Part shown: in pieces, positions 17,761 to 26,911 of the stretch | Numbering within the stretch: position 1 is the first letter of the stretch | Layout of the letters: every line of letters starts with the position of its first letter | Source: Neorhizobium galegae bv. orientalis str. HAMBI 540 | Lineage (GTDB): Bacteria > Pseudomonadota > Alphaproteobacteria > Rhizobiales > Rhizobiaceae | Reading direction: 5' to 3' | Length of the DNA stretch: 64,000 bases | Assembly (NCBI RefSeq): GCF_000731315.1 | Contig: NZ_HG938353.1 | Coordinates: 1,798,001 to 1,862,000 of the forward strand | Program-made: the position numbers and the translations under genes | Notes under the pieces: generated by a model | Told to the model about the DNA's origin: nothing | What the model saw: the letters and a program-made list of their open reading frames with translations, nothing else | Database searches by the model: none

Positions 17761-19773
17761 TCAGGCCGCGGCCTTCTTCTTGTTCTTCGCTTCAAGACGG
17801 CGCAACACATCCGGTGGCGTCGCTTCGAGGGTCAGCGAAGAGATCGCTTCGTCGAGCGTCATCGAGGTCTGCGCCTGCGAACCCAGTCGGCGGATGTTCA
17901 CCGAACGCTCTTCCGCTTCCTTCTTGCCGCAGACGATGATCACCGGCACCTTGGTGACCGAGTGCTCGCGGATCTTGTAGTTGATCTTCTCGTTGCGGAA
18001 ATCGGTCTCGACGACCATGCCCGCATCACGAAGAGCTTCCGCGACCTCCCGGCCGTAGTCGTCGGCGTCCGAGGTGATCGTCGCCACCACCACCTGCATC
18101 GGCGCGAACCAGAGCGGCATGTGGCCGGCAAAATTCTCGATCAGGATGCCGAGGAAACGTTCCATCGAACCGCAGATGGCGCGATGGATCATCACCGGCT
18201 GAGTCTTTTCAGAGTTTTGGTCGATATAGAAGGCGCCGAACCGTTCCGGCAGGTTGAAGTCGACCTGGGTCGTGCCGCACTGCCATTCGCGACCGATCGC
18301 GTCCTTCAGCGTATACTCGAACTTCGGACCGTAGAACGCGCCCTCGCCCGGCAGGATGCCGGTCTTGATGCGGCCTTCCGACTGCGCCTCGATCGTCTTC
18401 AGCACATCGAGCATGACGGATTCGGCACGATCCCAAAGCGCGTCGGTGCCGACACGCTTGTCCGGCCGGGTCGACAGCTTGACCACGACTTCCTTGAAGC
18501 CGAAATCCTCGTAGACCGACAGGATCAGGTCGTTGATCCGCAGGCATTCGGCGGCCATCTGCTCGTCGGTGCAGAAGACGTGCGCGTCGTCCTGGGTGAA
18601 GCCGCGTACGCGCATCAGCCCGTGCAGCGCGCCGGAAGCTTCATAGCGGTGCACGAGACCGAATTCCGCAAGCCGAATCGGCAGTTCGCGATAAGACTTC
18701 AAGCCATGCTTGAAGATCTGCACGTGACCCGGGCAGTTCATCGGCTTCAGCGCAAAGACGCGGTTGTCCGCTTCCTTGTCTTCCGGATGGGTGAAGGCAT
18801 AGGCGGACTTCACCGCGAACATGTTCTCCTGGTACCAGCCCCAGTGGCCCGACGTCTCCCAGAGCGAGGCATCGAGAACCTGCGGCGCGTTGACTTCCTC
18901 ATAGGTGCCGGCAAGCCGGCGACGCATATAGGCGGTCAGCGTCTGGAACATGCGCCAGCCCTTGCCGTGCCAGAACACCACGCCCGGACCTTCTTCCTGG
19001 AAATGGAAGAGGTCCATTTCGCGGCCGAGCTTGCGGTGATCGCGCTTTTCGGCTTCCGCCAGCACGTGCAGGTACTGGTCGAGTTCTTCCTGCGTCGCCC
19101 AGGCGGTGCCGTAGATGCGGGTCAGCATGGCGTTGTTCGAGTCGCCGCGCCAATAGGCGCCGGCAACCTTCATCAGCTTGAAGGCCGTACCGATCTGGCC
19201 GGTCGAGGCCATATGCGGACCACGGCAGAGGTCGAACCAGTCGCCTTGATAATAGATCTTGAGATCCTGGTCCTCCGGGATCGCATCGATCAGCTCGACT
19301 TTATAGCCTTCGCCCTTGGCTGCGAAGACTTCGCGGGCCTTCTCGCGAGACCAGACCTGCTTGGTGAACGGTTTGTTGCGGCCGATGATTTCCTTCATCT
19401 TCGCCTCGATCTTCGGCAAATCGTCGGGCGTGAAAGGCGCGTTGCGGGCAAAATCGTAATAGAATCCGTTCTCGATCACCGGGCCGATGGTGACTTGCGT
19501 GCCGGGCCAAAGCTCCTGCACGGCCTCCGCCATCACGTGGGCGGCGTCGTGGCGGATGAGTTCCAGCGCTCGGGCGTCGGTGCGCGTGACGATCTCGATC
19601 TTTCCGTCGGTCACCGGCTCGGCAAGGTCCTGCACGGTGCCATTGATGGTGACGGCGACAGCCTTCTTGACGAGCGACTTGGAAATGCTCTCGGCAACGT
19701 CACGGCCGGTCGTGCCGGCGTCGAAAACGCGGACGGAGCCATCGGGAAATGTAAGGGAAACGGATTGGGACAT
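17761..19773 (-). CDS. thrS: Threonyl-tRNA synthetase
   Basis: A 670-aa class II synthetase that charges tRNA-Thr. Domains run TGS (residues 1-65), the editing domain with [16 protein letters not shown], the catalytic core with [13 protein letters not shown], motif 2 ([25 protein letters not shown]) and motif 3 ([21 protein letters not shown]), and the C-terminal anticodon-binding domain ([23 protein letters not shown]). It is slightly longer than the E. coli enzyme (642), with a Lys/Ala-rich C-terminal end. I see no T-box; Gram-negative thrS genes normally lack one. Confidence 0.97.
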   Translation of the reverse strand: MSQSVSLTFPDGSVRVFDAGTTGRDVAESISKSLVKKAVAVTINGTVQDLAEPVTDGKIEIVTRTDARALELIRHDAAHVMAEAVQELWPGTQVTIGPVIENGFYYDFARNAPFTPDDLPKIEAKMKEIIGRNKPFTKQVWSREKAREVFAAKGEGYKVELIDAIPEDQDLKIYYQGDWFDLCRGPHMASTGQIGTAFKLMKVAGAYWRGDSNNAMLTRIYGTAWATQEELDQYLHVLAEAEKRDHRKLGREMDLFHFQEEGPGVVFWHGKGWRMFQTLTAYMRRRLAGTYEEVNAPQVLDASLWETSGHWGWYQENMFAVKSAYAFTHPEDKEADNRVFALKPMNCPGHVQIFKHGLKSYRELPIRLAEFGLVHRYEASGALHGLMRVRGFTQDDAHVFCTDEQMAAECLRINDLILSVYEDFGFKEVVVKLSTRPDKRVGTDALWDRAESVMLDVLKTIEAQSEGRIKTGILPGEGAFYGPKFEYTLKDAIGREWQCGTTQVDFNLPERFGAFYIDQNSEKTQPVMIHRAICGSMERFLGILIENFAGHMPLWFAPMQVVVATITSDADDYGREVAEALRDAGMVVETDFRNEKINYKIREHSVTKVPVIIVCGKKEAEERSVNIRRLGSQAQTSMTLDEAISSLTLEATPPDVLRRLEAKNKKKAAA

Positions 19774-19899
19774 GTCTTTCTCCTGTCCAGTCCCGCCAAC
19801 GAATGCGGGTGGTGTTGGAATAAATGGCGGTTCGCCCTTTGGGCGCAGCCGGCGTGGCTGATAAATGCTTTTGGCGTTTTAGTAAAGGCGAGCGGCCGC

Positions 19900-20424
19900 T
19901 CAGCCGATCATTTCGGCAAGCCTGCCGACCGTGTTGGCATTGCGGATCGTGCCGATGCCGAGCTTCTTGGTGGTCATCGCCGACAGCAGCCGTGTCTCGC
20001 TCGCCTTGCCGCCGAAATCGACCCAAAGATCGCCGTCGACGATGGAAATCACCTCCTCGCCGCGGTGGCGTTCGAGCAGGTCCAGGACACTTTCGTCGAG
20101 CGGCTTTCGCATCACCCGCACGCCGACCTCGGAACCTTCTCCCGACGGAAAGGGATTGCCGGCCGCGAGCTTCAGCCAATCGGCACCGGTCCTTGCGATG
20201 ATATCGACATGTTTGCCGAACCGTTTCTCGAAGGCGGCCTCCAATCTCTGCTCGACATTGCCGGTCGATGACCTGCCGGTCTCGAAGACGAGATTGCCGG
20301 TCGAAACCAGGGTCCGGCAATTCCGGTAGCCGAGATCCTCCGCCATGGCGCGAAGGTCGGCCATGATGACCCGCTTGCCGCTGCCGAGAACGATGCTGTG
20401 AAGCAGCGCGACATATGTGATCAT
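19900..20424 (-). CDS. DUF1697 family protein
   Basis: A 174-aa protein of the DUF1697 family (cytosolic, function unknown). The N-terminal pattern ITYVALLHSIVLGSGKRVIMADLRAMAEDLGYRNCRTLVSTGNLVFE matches the usual family opening (Y-VALLRGINVGG-...-M-LR-GF-V-TY-SGN-VF), though the central INVGG is changed to SIVLGSG. The central domain ends with LWVDFGGKASETRL. The start MITYVALL at 20424 lies 7 bp after the yidD stop, so the two may be co-transcribed. A longer start at 20457 would overlap yidD. Confidence 0.8.
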   Translation of the reverse strand: MITYVALLHSIVLGSGKRVIMADLRAMAEDLGYRNCRTLVSTGNLVFETGRSSTGNVEQRLEAAFEKRFGKHVDIIARTGADWLKLAAGNPFPSGEGSEVGVRVMRKPLDESVLDLLERHRGEEVISIVDGDLWVDFGGKASETRLLSAMTTKKLGIGTIRNANTVGRLAEMIG

Positions 20425-20431
20425 CGGCTCC

Positions 20432-20809
20432 TCATTGAGGCGACGCCGGTTCGGCATGGCGACGCCAGTATCGCCACGGCATCCACCAGTGTTGCCGCAT
20501 TTCGAGCGCTTCCGGCACAGGATCGAGCCCGCTTGTACCCCCCGGCCCGCAGCGCGCCACCCGAAACAGCGTCATCCATCCTCCGGGCCACAGCCCATGC
20601 CGCGCCACTGCCTCGTAACCATATTCCGAGCAAGTCGGAATATGCCGACAGGAATTGCCGATGAATCCGGACAGTGTCAGCTGGTAGAAGCGGATCAAGC
20701 CCATGCCGAACAGCCGGCCCGGCGTCTTGGAGAAATGGCCGGACCAGTTGCGCGAGGAACTGACCTTCGGCTGGCGTTCGGAGTGCTGACAGTTTGGGGC
20801 GCCGCACAT
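20432..20809 (-). CDS. yidD: Membrane protein insertion efficiency factor YidD
   Basis: A protein of up to 125 residues with the YidD signature: GLIRFYQLTLSGFIGNSCRHIPTCSEYGYEAVARHGLWPGGWMTLFRVARCGPGG. The conserved Cys (CRH, CSEY, CGP) and the amphipathic helix before them are intact. YidD helps YidC insert membrane proteins. The first about 35 residues are an unusual extension for the family; an internal ATG at the MGLIRFYQ position would give the ordinary short form. In rhizobia it often follows an IscU-like gene, as here, although a palindromic repeat separates them. Confidence 0.9.
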   Translation of the reverse strand: MCGAPNCQHSERQPKVSSSRNWSGHFSKTPGRLFGMGLIRFYQLTLSGFIGNSCRHIPTCSEYGYEAVARHGLWPGGWMTLFRVARCGPGGTSGLDPVPEALEMRQHWWMPWRYWRRHAEPASPQ

Positions 20810-20862
20810 CAGGCGTGAACCGCGATTGATGGCAGGATGTCACTTAGGGCGTGCCGATCCAG

Positions 20863-21041
20863 CCCCCCTCTGCCCTGTCGGGCATCTCCCCCTCGAGGGG
20901 GGAGATCGACTCGTGGCGCTATTTGTACCTCATTGGAAACGGCACACGTTGCCGAGCGCGAAACATCCGAGAATAAGCGAAGACGGTCCTCCATCCGATC
21001 TCCCCCCATGTGGGGGAGATGCCCGGCAGGGCAGAGGGGGG
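20863..21041. repeat. Rhizobial intergenic palindromic repeat (RIME-like)
   Basis: Two arms of about 30 bp form an inverted repeat. The left arm (20863-20892) is rich in CCCTCTGCCCTG and CATCTCCCCC; the right arm (21012-21041) is its reverse complement with a single-base difference. Each arm is followed inward by a small G/C palindrome (CCCCCTCGAGGGGGG at the left, CCCCCCATGTGGGGG at the right). The unit fills the yidD / IscU-like gap. Its build recalls RIME-type repeats that are dispersed in rhizobial genomes; the copy number here cannot be told from one window. Confidence 0.8.
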
Positions 21042-21059
21042 TAGCCGCGGAATGCCAGC

Positions 21060-21503
21060 TCATCCGACCGTTGCCAGCTGCTTCGCCTCGATCTGGTCGA
21101 TCGCATCGACGACCGCCTCGAAGGTCAGCATGGTGGAGGGATGGCGGGCCCTGTAGTCCTTGACAGGCTTCAGGTAGCGCATTTCCTCGAACCGGCCGTC
21201 CGGCCCCTCGCCGTCTTCTTTCAGCATGGCGAGCATATCCTGGCGCGCCTTGCGGATCTCGGCGGTTGTCGCCCCGATCACGTGCCGGGCCATGATCGAG
21301 GACGAGGCCTGGCCGAGTGCGCAGGCGCGGACCTCGTGGGCGAAATCGGTGACCCGGTCGCCGTCCATCTTCAGGTGCACCCGCACTTTCGAGCCGCACA
21401 GCTTCGAATGTTTTTCGGAACTCGCATCCGCATCCGGCAGCGTGCCAGCATGGGTGATATTGCCGGCGAATTCGAGAATCTTGCTGTTATAGATGTCGTC
21501 CAT
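21060..21503 (-). CDS. IscU/NifU-like iron-sulphur scaffold homologue
   Basis: A 147-aa member of the NifU N-terminal (IscU) family, which normally holds a nascent Fe-S cluster on three Cys. Cys 36 (KLCGSK) and Cys 61 (RACALGQASSS) are present. The Asp after the first Cys (CGD in IscU) is Ser, and the third Cys (HC in IscU) is replaced by Pro in RARHPSTMLTF (residues 119-128). The residue set therefore differs from a classical scaffold. The start MDDIYNSKI at 21503 matches the family; an upstream ATG at 21542 would add 13 residues. yidD lies downstream on the same strand beyond a repeat. Confidence 0.8.
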   Translation of the reverse strand: MDDIYNSKILEFAGNITHAGTLPDADASSEKHSKLCGSKVRVHLKMDGDRVTDFAHEVRACALGQASSSIMARHVIGATTAEIRKARQDMLAMLKEDGEGPDGRFEEMRYLKPVKDYRARHPSTMLTFEAVVDAIDQIEAKQLATVG

Positions 21504-21756
21504 CAAGGCTCGCTTTGAGTCCGGCCGTCGCTCGTTGAACACTGTGTCACGTCAGGCGGACTACCATAAAAGGGTTCCTGCCATTATATGTGATGTCCGG
21601 GCAAGATCATCAAGAAAGGATGTTTTCACGAAATCCTACCGAAAACGGAATAGGATATCTTGTAAAAATGTTCGCCGAAGGTCAGATAACCCCGGATTGC
21701 CCAAAAATCAGCCGCAGATGCCTAGCAGCTGATCAGTCCGTGAGTAACGCCAGTCG

Positions 21757-21777
21757 GATGCGGCCTTGAACCGCATC
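21757..21777 (+). promoter_or_regulatory. Hairpin in the folE leader
   Basis: A 7-bp stem GATGCGG / CCGCATC with a 7-nt loop ends one base before the AGGAGA ribosome-binding site of folE. It could influence translation initiation, but no known riboswitch consensus is recognised. Confidence 0.3.
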
Positions 21778-21789
21778 AGGAGACGATAG

Positions 21790-22404
21790 ATGGATGCCAT
21801 TGTGAAGAATTTCCCGGCTTCGAAAGAGAAGCAGGTCCGCCCCTCGCAGCAGGAGGCCGAGGAAGCCGTGCGCGTTCTGTTGCGCTGGGCAGGTGACGAT
21901 CCCGCCCGCGAAGGCCTGCTCGACACCCCGAAGCGCGTCGCCGCCTCCTATAGCGAGCTATTTTCCGGTTACGAACAGTCGCCGGAAGACGTGCTTGGCC
22001 GTACTTTCGAGGAAGTCTCGGGTTATGACGATATCGTGCTGGTGCGCGACATCCCGTTCTTCTCCCATTGCGAACACCATATGCTGCCGATCATCGGCAA
22101 GGCGCATGTCGCCTATCTGCCGAACGGCCGGGTCCTCGGTCTTTCGAAGATCGCCCGCGTCGTCGAGATCTTCGGTCGCCGTCTGCAGACGCAGGAAAAC
22201 ATGACGGCGCAGATCGCCAATGCGATCGAGGAAACTTTAAAGCCGCGCGGTGTCGCCGTGATGATCGAGGCCGAACACCTGTGCATGGAAATGCGCGGTG
22301 TGCAGAAGCAGGGCTCGCATACGATGACGACGACGTTTACCGGCGAATTCAAGGCGAACGCCGCCGAACAGGCCCGTTTCTTCACGCTGGCCCGCAACCG
22401 CTGA
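21790..22404 (+). CDS. folE: GTP cyclohydrolase I
   Basis: A 204-aa enzyme that converts GTP to dihydroneopterin triphosphate, the first step of tetrahydrofolate synthesis. Zn ligands and active-site residues are in [37 protein letters not shown], with the third Zn-binding Cys and the second signature in [22 protein letters not shown]. Length and motifs are those of a canonical FolE-type (type IA) enzyme. It is followed after 28 bp by hisI on the same strand, a common rhizobial pair. Confidence 0.97.
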   Translation: MDAIVKNFPASKEKQVRPSQQEAEEAVRVLLRWAGDDPAREGLLDTPKRVAASYSELFSGYEQSPEDVLGRTFEEVSGYDDIVLVRDIPFFSHCEHHMLPIIGKAHVAYLPNGRVLGLSKIARVVEIFGRRLQTQENMTAQIANAIEETLKPRGVAVMIEAEHLCMEMRGVQKQGSHTMTTTFTGEFKANAAEQARFFTLARNR

Positions 22405-22432
22405 CCGGCGGTTTTCCGGGCGGAGTCTCCTG

Positions 22433-22894
22433 ATGTCGTTTTCTTTTGACCAGCCTTCCGCCGACAAGACGGAACTCGAAGGCGCTGGCGCCTTCACGCC
22501 CCGCTTCGATCAGAACGGCCTCGTCACCGCCGTCGTCACCGATGTCCGTGACGGCGAACTGTTGATGGTCGCGCATATGGACGCCGAAGCGCTGGCGCTG
22601 ACGGTCGAGACCGGCATTGCGCATTACTACAGCCGCTCGCGTGCCAAAATCTGGAAGAAGGGCGAATCCTCCGGCAACCTGCAGACTGTCCATGAACTGC
22701 GCACCGACTGCGACCAGGACGCCGTCTGGCTCAAGGTCTCGGTCGCGGGACACGACGCTACATGCCATACCGGCCGTCGCTCCTGTTTCTATCGGACTGT
22801 TACCCAAAGTGATGGTAGGGCGGTTCTTGAAATCACCGACAATCAGCGTCATTTTGATCCAAATGTCGTCTATTCCGATCAAGGAACCATTTAG
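22433..22894 (+). CDS. hisI: Phosphoribosyl-AMP cyclohydrolase
   Basis: A 153-aa single-domain HisI that opens the purine ring of PR-AMP, the third step of histidine synthesis. Family motifs are [39 protein letters not shown], the metal-binding [11 protein letters not shown], and [11 protein letters not shown] with two Cys. No HisE domain is fused, as usual in alphaproteobacteria. It lies 28 bp after folE; a 6-bp hairpin with TTTT overlaps the folE stop, so read-through may be partial. Confidence 0.95.
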   Translation: MSFSFDQPSADKTELEGAGAFTPRFDQNGLVTAVVTDVRDGELLMVAHMDAEALALTVETGIAHYYSRSRAKIWKKGESSGNLQTVHELRTDCDQDAVWLKVSVAGHDATCHTGRRSCFYRTVTQSDGRAVLEITDNQRHFDPNVVYSDQGTI

Positions 22895-23002
22895 GCATTT
22901 GCCTCGTTTTTTGGCGTGTCTCGACTGAATAAACGATTTCGAAACCTGTCGATGCGTTAATCGTCAGACCGGGGTTTGTTCAGCTGTGGAGGATTTTTGT
23001 CG

Positions 23003-23962
23003 ATGCTGAACTGGAGTTGGAACCGTCACGATCCACTTGCGGCACCTGCCGAAGGCGGCGAAACGAAAGTCCTCGAACCGACCCCTCCTCCCACTATCGA
23101 AGCCCCCAAAAAAGCAAAGCTTGCCCTCGCTCTCGGCGGCGGTGCCGCGCGCGGTTGGGCTCATATCGGCGTCCTCAGGGCTCTCGACGAGGCCGGCATC
23201 GAAGTCGGCATGATCGCCGGAACCTCGATTGGCGCTCTGGTCGGCGGATGTTACCTCGCCGGCAAGCTCGACGAACTCGAAACTTTCGCCCGCTCGCTGA
23301 CCATGCGCCGCATTGCCGGCCTGCTGGACCTGACGATCGGCGGCGGCGGTCTTCTCGGTGGCATGCGGCTGACCAAGCGGATGCAGGAACACCTCGAAGG
23401 CCTGTCGATCGAGGATCTCGACCGCCCGTTCGTATCGGTTGCGACCGAGCTCCATACCGGCCACGAGGTGTGGATCTCCAGCGGCTCGCTGATCACCGGT
23501 CTTCGTGCCTCCTACGCCCTGCCCGGCATTTTTGAACCCGTGAAATGCAACAACCGGACGCTTGTCGACGGCGCGCTGGTCAATCCGGTGCCGACGTCCG
23601 TCTGCCGCGCCTACGAGCAGCCGCTCGTGGTCGCCGTCAACCTGAACTACGAGATTTTCGGTCGGTCTGCAGTCGTCAAGCACAATGCCAGCGTCCAGCC
23701 GATCGATGACGGGCGCAAGAAGCCCGAGGACATCCGTGTCGGTCTGACCGGCACCATGGTGCAGGCCTTCAACATCATCCAGGAACGCATTTCCCGCGCG
23801 CGCCTGGCCGGCGACCCTCCGGATCTGGCGCTGCATCCGCGTCTTGCCGATATCGGCCTGTCCGAATTCCATCGCGCCGGCGAAGCGATCGACCGCGGTT
23901 ATACGGAGACTATGGCGCAGATCTCTGCGCTGAAGCGCATGCAGGAAGTTTTCGCCCGCTAA
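23003..23962 (+). CDS. Patatin-like phospholipase family protein
   Basis: A 319-aa serine lipid acyl hydrolase of the RssA/patatin group. After an N-terminal Pro/Glu-rich leader of about 40 residues come the oxyanion-hole motif LGGGAARGWAHIGVL, the nucleophile GTSIGAL (GxSxG), and the catalytic-dyad motif VDGALVNPVP (DG[AG]). The ATG at 23003 follows GTGGAGGATTTTTGTCG, a good ribosome-binding site; an in-frame TTG at 22976 is upstream of that. No signal peptide or membrane helix is evident. The substrate is unknown. Confidence 0.9.
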   Translation: MLNWSWNRHDPLAAPAEGGETKVLEPTPPPTIEAPKKAKLALALGGGAARGWAHIGVLRALDEAGIEVGMIAGTSIGALVGGCYLAGKLDELETFARSLTMRRIAGLLDLTIGGGGLLGGMRLTKRMQEHLEGLSIEDLDRPFVSVATELHTGHEVWISSGSLITGLRASYALPGIFEPVKCNNRTLVDGALVNPVPTSVCRAYEQPLVVAVNLNYEIFGRSAVVKHNASVQPIDDGRKKPEDIRVGLTGTMVQAFNIIQERISRARLAGDPPDLALHPRLADIGLSEFHRAGEAIDRGYTETMAQISALKRMQEVFAR

Positions 23963-23991
23963 GTGGGGGATGCCTCGTCACGAGGTGATAC

Positions 23992-24013
23992 AGCCCCGCC
24001 CTTGGGCGAGGCT
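23992..24013. terminator. Hairpin between convergent patatin and CBS genes
   Basis: The repeat AGCCCCGCCC-TT-GGGCGAGGCT forms a stem with one internal mismatch. A small hairpin CCTCG-TCA-CGAGG (23973-23985) precedes it. There is no clear T run on either strand. Confidence 0.4.
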
Positions 24014-24026
24014 CAGCCGAAAGCGA

Positions 24027-24461
24027 TCAGCCGGCAATATAGGCCTTGATCTGTTCGGCCTCGAGTTCGATCTCGCGAATGCGAGACTTGACCACGTCGC
24101 CGATCGAAATGATGCCAGCGAGCTTTCCGTCCTGCTCGACGGGCACGTGGCGGAAACGGCCGCTGCTCATCATCCCCATCAGTTCATCGACGGTCGTGTC
24201 ATCCTTGCAGCGTTGCACCGCAGTGGTCATTGCCGACTTTACCAGTTGGTCGAGCACACTGGCGCCCTTTCCGGCGATGGCGCGCACCAGGTCGCGTTCC
24301 GTGAAGATGCCGGCGATGCGGCCTTCCATGCCGGTTACCACGACGGCACCGATCTTCTTGTCGTTGAGAATCCCGGCGACTTCGAGCAGCGTCTTGTCGG
24401 GGGCAACGGTGACCACGTCACGCCCCTTTGCATCCAACATGTTCTTGACGATTATTGCCAT
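24027..24461 (-). CDS. CBS domain pair protein
   Basis: A 144-aa protein consisting of two CBS motifs (about residues 10-65 and 75-130). Ligand-site patterns are DKKIGAVVVTGMEGRIAGIFTERDLVRAIA and GRFRHVPVEQDGKLAGIISIGDVVKSRI. Such stand-alone Bateman modules bind adenine nucleotides and often sense energy status; the partner is unknown. Single gene between two convergent or co-directional neighbours, with ATG MAIIVKNML at 24461. Confidence 0.9.
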   Translation of the reverse strand: MAIIVKNMLDAKGRDVVTVAPDKTLLEVAGILNDKKIGAVVVTGMEGRIAGIFTERDLVRAIAGKGASVLDQLVKSAMTTAVQRCKDDTTVDELMGMMSSGRFRHVPVEQDGKLAGIISIGDVVKSRIREIELEAEQIKAYIAG

Positions 24462-24589
24462 GGCTCTCTCCTCCCAACCGGCTCAGCCTGGACGTCGCCC
24501 ATTCCCGAGAAGCAAAGCGCCCGGGTGGAGGAACCGTCCCTGCACGTGCGCAGAAGTGTAGAGCGATGCCGGAAAGAGATCAAGAAAGA

Positions 24590-25348
24590 TCAAGGTTGCG
24601 TGATGGGCATGACGCTGGGTGGCAGGGGATCGAAAAGGTCAAACAGCAAGAAACCGAACAGGAAGCCGCCGATATGCGCATCCCAGGCGATCGGTCCCAT
24701 ATCCGCACCGAACAACGTCACCCCGAAGGCGATCAGCAGGTTGCCGGCGAGCCACATGGCGGTGAAGATGACGACGGTGCGGTTGCGGAACGAGCCGAGG
24801 ATAGACTGGCGCGGATAGAGATGGCCATGGGTCCGATCATAACCTCGGCGTTCCGGGAAGGCGAAACGGCAGGCCGCTCCCATCAAAGCCGAGACGACGC
24901 CTGACGCACCGATCAGCAGCGTCTCGTCCCCCCAGTTGAGCGTTGCATGGAAGAAGGCGGCAGCCACCGCCGAGAGAATCCAGAAGATCACGTAGCGAAG
25001 AGTGCCGATCCGCCGCACCACCGGCGCTCCGAAAGCCATCAGCCACAGTCCGTTGAAAAGAATATGCTCGATGCTGCCGTGCAGCAGCGAATACGTGACC
25101 GGCGTCCACGCCCAGGCAAACCCCTGCTCGCTGAGCGGATAGACGTAGCGCAGCGGCGTAAACGCCAGGTTCACCACCATGGTGGCGCGCGTGTCCTCGT
25201 CCAGCAGATATTCCTGCACGATGTAGATGACTGCAAGCAAAGCCAGCGTCACGACGAGGCTCCGCGGAAGATTGAAGATCGGCTGCGAGCGCTCGCCGCG
25301 GTCATCCGTTTCGCGCTGCTCGTCAGCCATATCCGGCCCGTCGTTCAT
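24590..25348 (-). CDS. Rhomboid family intramembrane serine protease
   Basis: A 252-aa inner-membrane protease. A charged cytosolic N-terminus of about 30 residues is followed by six predicted helices. The catalytic Ser is in LIGASGVVSALMGA (GxSG), the His in IAWDAHIGGFLFG, and the HGSIEHILFNGLWLMAFG motif of helix 2 carries the conserved His and Asn. MNDGPDMADEQ at 25348 is the preferred start; a longer frame extends to 25438. The substrate is unknown. Confidence 0.88.
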   Translation of the reverse strand: MNDGPDMADEQRETDDRGERSQPIFNLPRSLVVTLALLAVIYIVQEYLLDEDTRATMVVNLAFTPLRYVYPLSEQGFAWAWTPVTYSLLHGSIEHILFNGLWLMAFGAPVVRRIGTLRYVIFWILSAVAAAFFHATLNWGDETLLIGASGVVSALMGAACRFAFPERRGYDRTHGHLYPRQSILGSFRNRTVVIFTAMWLAGNLLIAFGVTLFGADMGPIAWDAHIGGFLFGFLLFDLFDPLPPSVMPITQP

Positions 25349-25570
25349 GCCAGTCCCTTCTGTCTTCTCGTCCCCTACCGAATGGGTCCGACAGCCATAT
25401 AGGAGCGGCTGTTCAAAGGAAAGCGCGGGCAAGATCACCGTCGCGCGGATGCCGTGATCGGTGGCAAATCCCTAACCATGATGCCCTCGTCGTGGCATGG
25501 TTTTCGCTGCGGGAGGAGGATCGGCCGTACATGAAGCGCGGCCTGTATCGAAATATGACAGGTAAGATGG

Positions 25571-26137
25571 ATGCGCAATCAGGCAAGCAGGGCAATCTTC
25601 GACTACTGGATCAATCTCAAGCGTGACGGGATGGCTCCCCTCAAGACCGAGATCGATCCAGCCGCTCTGCGTCATCTTCTCCCGCATCTTTTCATGGCCG
25701 CCATGGACCCGGCCGGCACGCTGGCGTTCCGCCTGGCGGGCACCCGCATCTGCGAGCTGTTCGACCGTGAGTTTCGCGGCAAGCCGTTCGCGGACGTCTG
25801 GCAGGAGACCGATCACCGGCAGCCGGTGGAGATCGCCCACGGCGTCATTCACTCCCAGCAGCCGGCACTCCTGGACGTCCTTGCCTCGAATGGCCACATC
25901 CGCCACGCTTATGAAATGCTGCTTCTGCCAATCCGATCGGTGGAGACGGCGGCAAGCGATCGGATATTCGGCGCTCTCCTGCCGGCGGTTTCTCCCTACC
26001 CCGTAACAGCAACGCCGGCCATGTTTCTGACGCTCGAGAACTGGACGTTCCTGACTGGCGGCGGTTCATATTTCGGTGTGCCGGTCACGGGCGATCGCCG
26101 CAGTTTCTCCCACACGCCCGGCCGCAGCCCGTCTTGA
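25571..26137 (+). CDS. PAS-fold sensor-like protein
   Basis: A 188-aa protein that looks like the PAS_5 group found singly in alphaproteobacteria. The pattern FDYWINLKRDGMAPLKTEIDPAALRHLLPHLFMAAMD followed by FRLAGTRICELFDREFRGKPFADVW is characteristic. It has no attached output domain, and what it senses or partners with is unknown. The start ATG at 25571 is preceded by AGGTAAG; an overlapping ATG at 25567 is out of frame. A stem-loop AACCATG...CATGGTT about 70-95 bp upstream is noted but has no clear function. Confidence 0.75.
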   Translation: MRNQASRAIFDYWINLKRDGMAPLKTEIDPAALRHLLPHLFMAAMDPAGTLAFRLAGTRICELFDREFRGKPFADVWQETDHRQPVEIAHGVIHSQQPALLDVLASNGHIRHAYEMLLLPIRSVETAASDRIFGALLPAVSPYPVTATPAMFLTLENWTFLTGGGSYFGVPVTGDRRSFSHTPGRSPS

Positions 26138-26248
26138 GGAAACATCCGGTCGCAGCACGCGCAGCTGACGGTCTCTGCCAAAACCTTCTGTTAACCGCGG
26201 CGCGCTAATACTCTTAACGATAGACTTAGAAGAGAAAAGCTCTCTCAA

Positions 26249-26860
26249 ATGTATTCTTTTCAGCCATCTCATACTCCATCGACATCCAGTGTTCCCGCAC
26301 AGCGTTCCTTTCAGCGCGTGTCCGTCAGTATTCCAGGACGGTTGATGCTGGCGACGCATGAGGAATTTCCCTGCGACGTCGTCGACATGTCGCCGGGCGA
26401 CGTCAGCTTCGCCTGCGTCGGCCGGCCGCTCGTCGGCGAACGCGTCATCGCCTATCTCGATCATATCGGCCGTCTCGAAGGCATGGTCGTCAGCCTGTCG
26501 AGCACCGGTTTCGTGATGTCGATCAACGCGACGGACCGCAAGCGCGAGAAACTGGCCGCCCAGCTGACATGGATCGCCAACAAGCACGAACTCGGCCTGC
26601 CCGAAGATCGTCGTCATGATCGCCTGGCGCCGCGCAACACCCGCTCCGAGATCACGCTGGACGACGGCCGGCGTTATGCCTGTCGCATCGTGGACCTTTC
26701 GTTGTCCGGCGCGGCGATCGATATCGACATTCGCCCCGCGCTGGGCACGCCTGTCCGGCTCGGCAACATGCGCGGCCGCGTCGTGCGCCACTTCATGGAA
26801 GGCGTGGCGATCGAGTTCAATTCGGTCCAATCACGCGATACACTGACCGAATTCCTTTAA
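26249..26860 (+). CDS. PilZ domain protein with two PilZ modules
   Basis: A 203-aa cytosolic c-di-GMP receptor candidate. The first PilZ module (about 22-95) has QRVSVSIPGR and VVDMSPGDVSF; the second (about 120-200) has RLAPRNTR (RxxxR) and IVDLSLSGAAI (DxSxxG), the canonical c-di-GMP contacts. The first module keeps DxSxxx but lacks a clean RxxxR, so the second is the likelier ligand site. A strong terminator follows. A double-PilZ arrangement is known in rhizobia. The LapG-like gene at 27403 is the next gene. Confidence 0.88.
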   Translation: MYSFQPSHTPSTSSVPAQRSFQRVSVSIPGRLMLATHEEFPCDVVDMSPGDVSFACVGRPLVGERVIAYLDHIGRLEGMVVSLSSTGFVMSINATDRKREKLAAQLTWIANKHELGLPEDRRHDRLAPRNTRSEITLDDGRRYACRIVDLSLSGAAIDIDIRPALGTPVRLGNMRGRVVRHFMEGVAIEFNSVQSRDTLTEFL

Positions 26861-26885
26861 AAAGGCTCTCACGGCGGCAATCCAG

Positions 26886-26911
26886 AAGCGCCCCATCCGG
26901 GCGCTTTTTTG
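26886..26911 (+). terminator. Rho-independent terminator of the PilZ gene
   Basis: An 8-bp stem AAGCGCCC / GGGCGCTT with a 5-nt loop, followed by TTTTTT, about 25 bp after the stop. Confidence 0.9.

Noticed and set aside
19774..19899. T-box leader before thrS
   Set aside because: No specifier stem or T-box consensus seen; proteobacterial thrS genes do not normally use one.
22396..22415. Terminator between folE and hisI
   Set aside because: The stem is only 6 bp, overlaps the folE stop, and the genes are 28 bp apart and usually co-transcribed.
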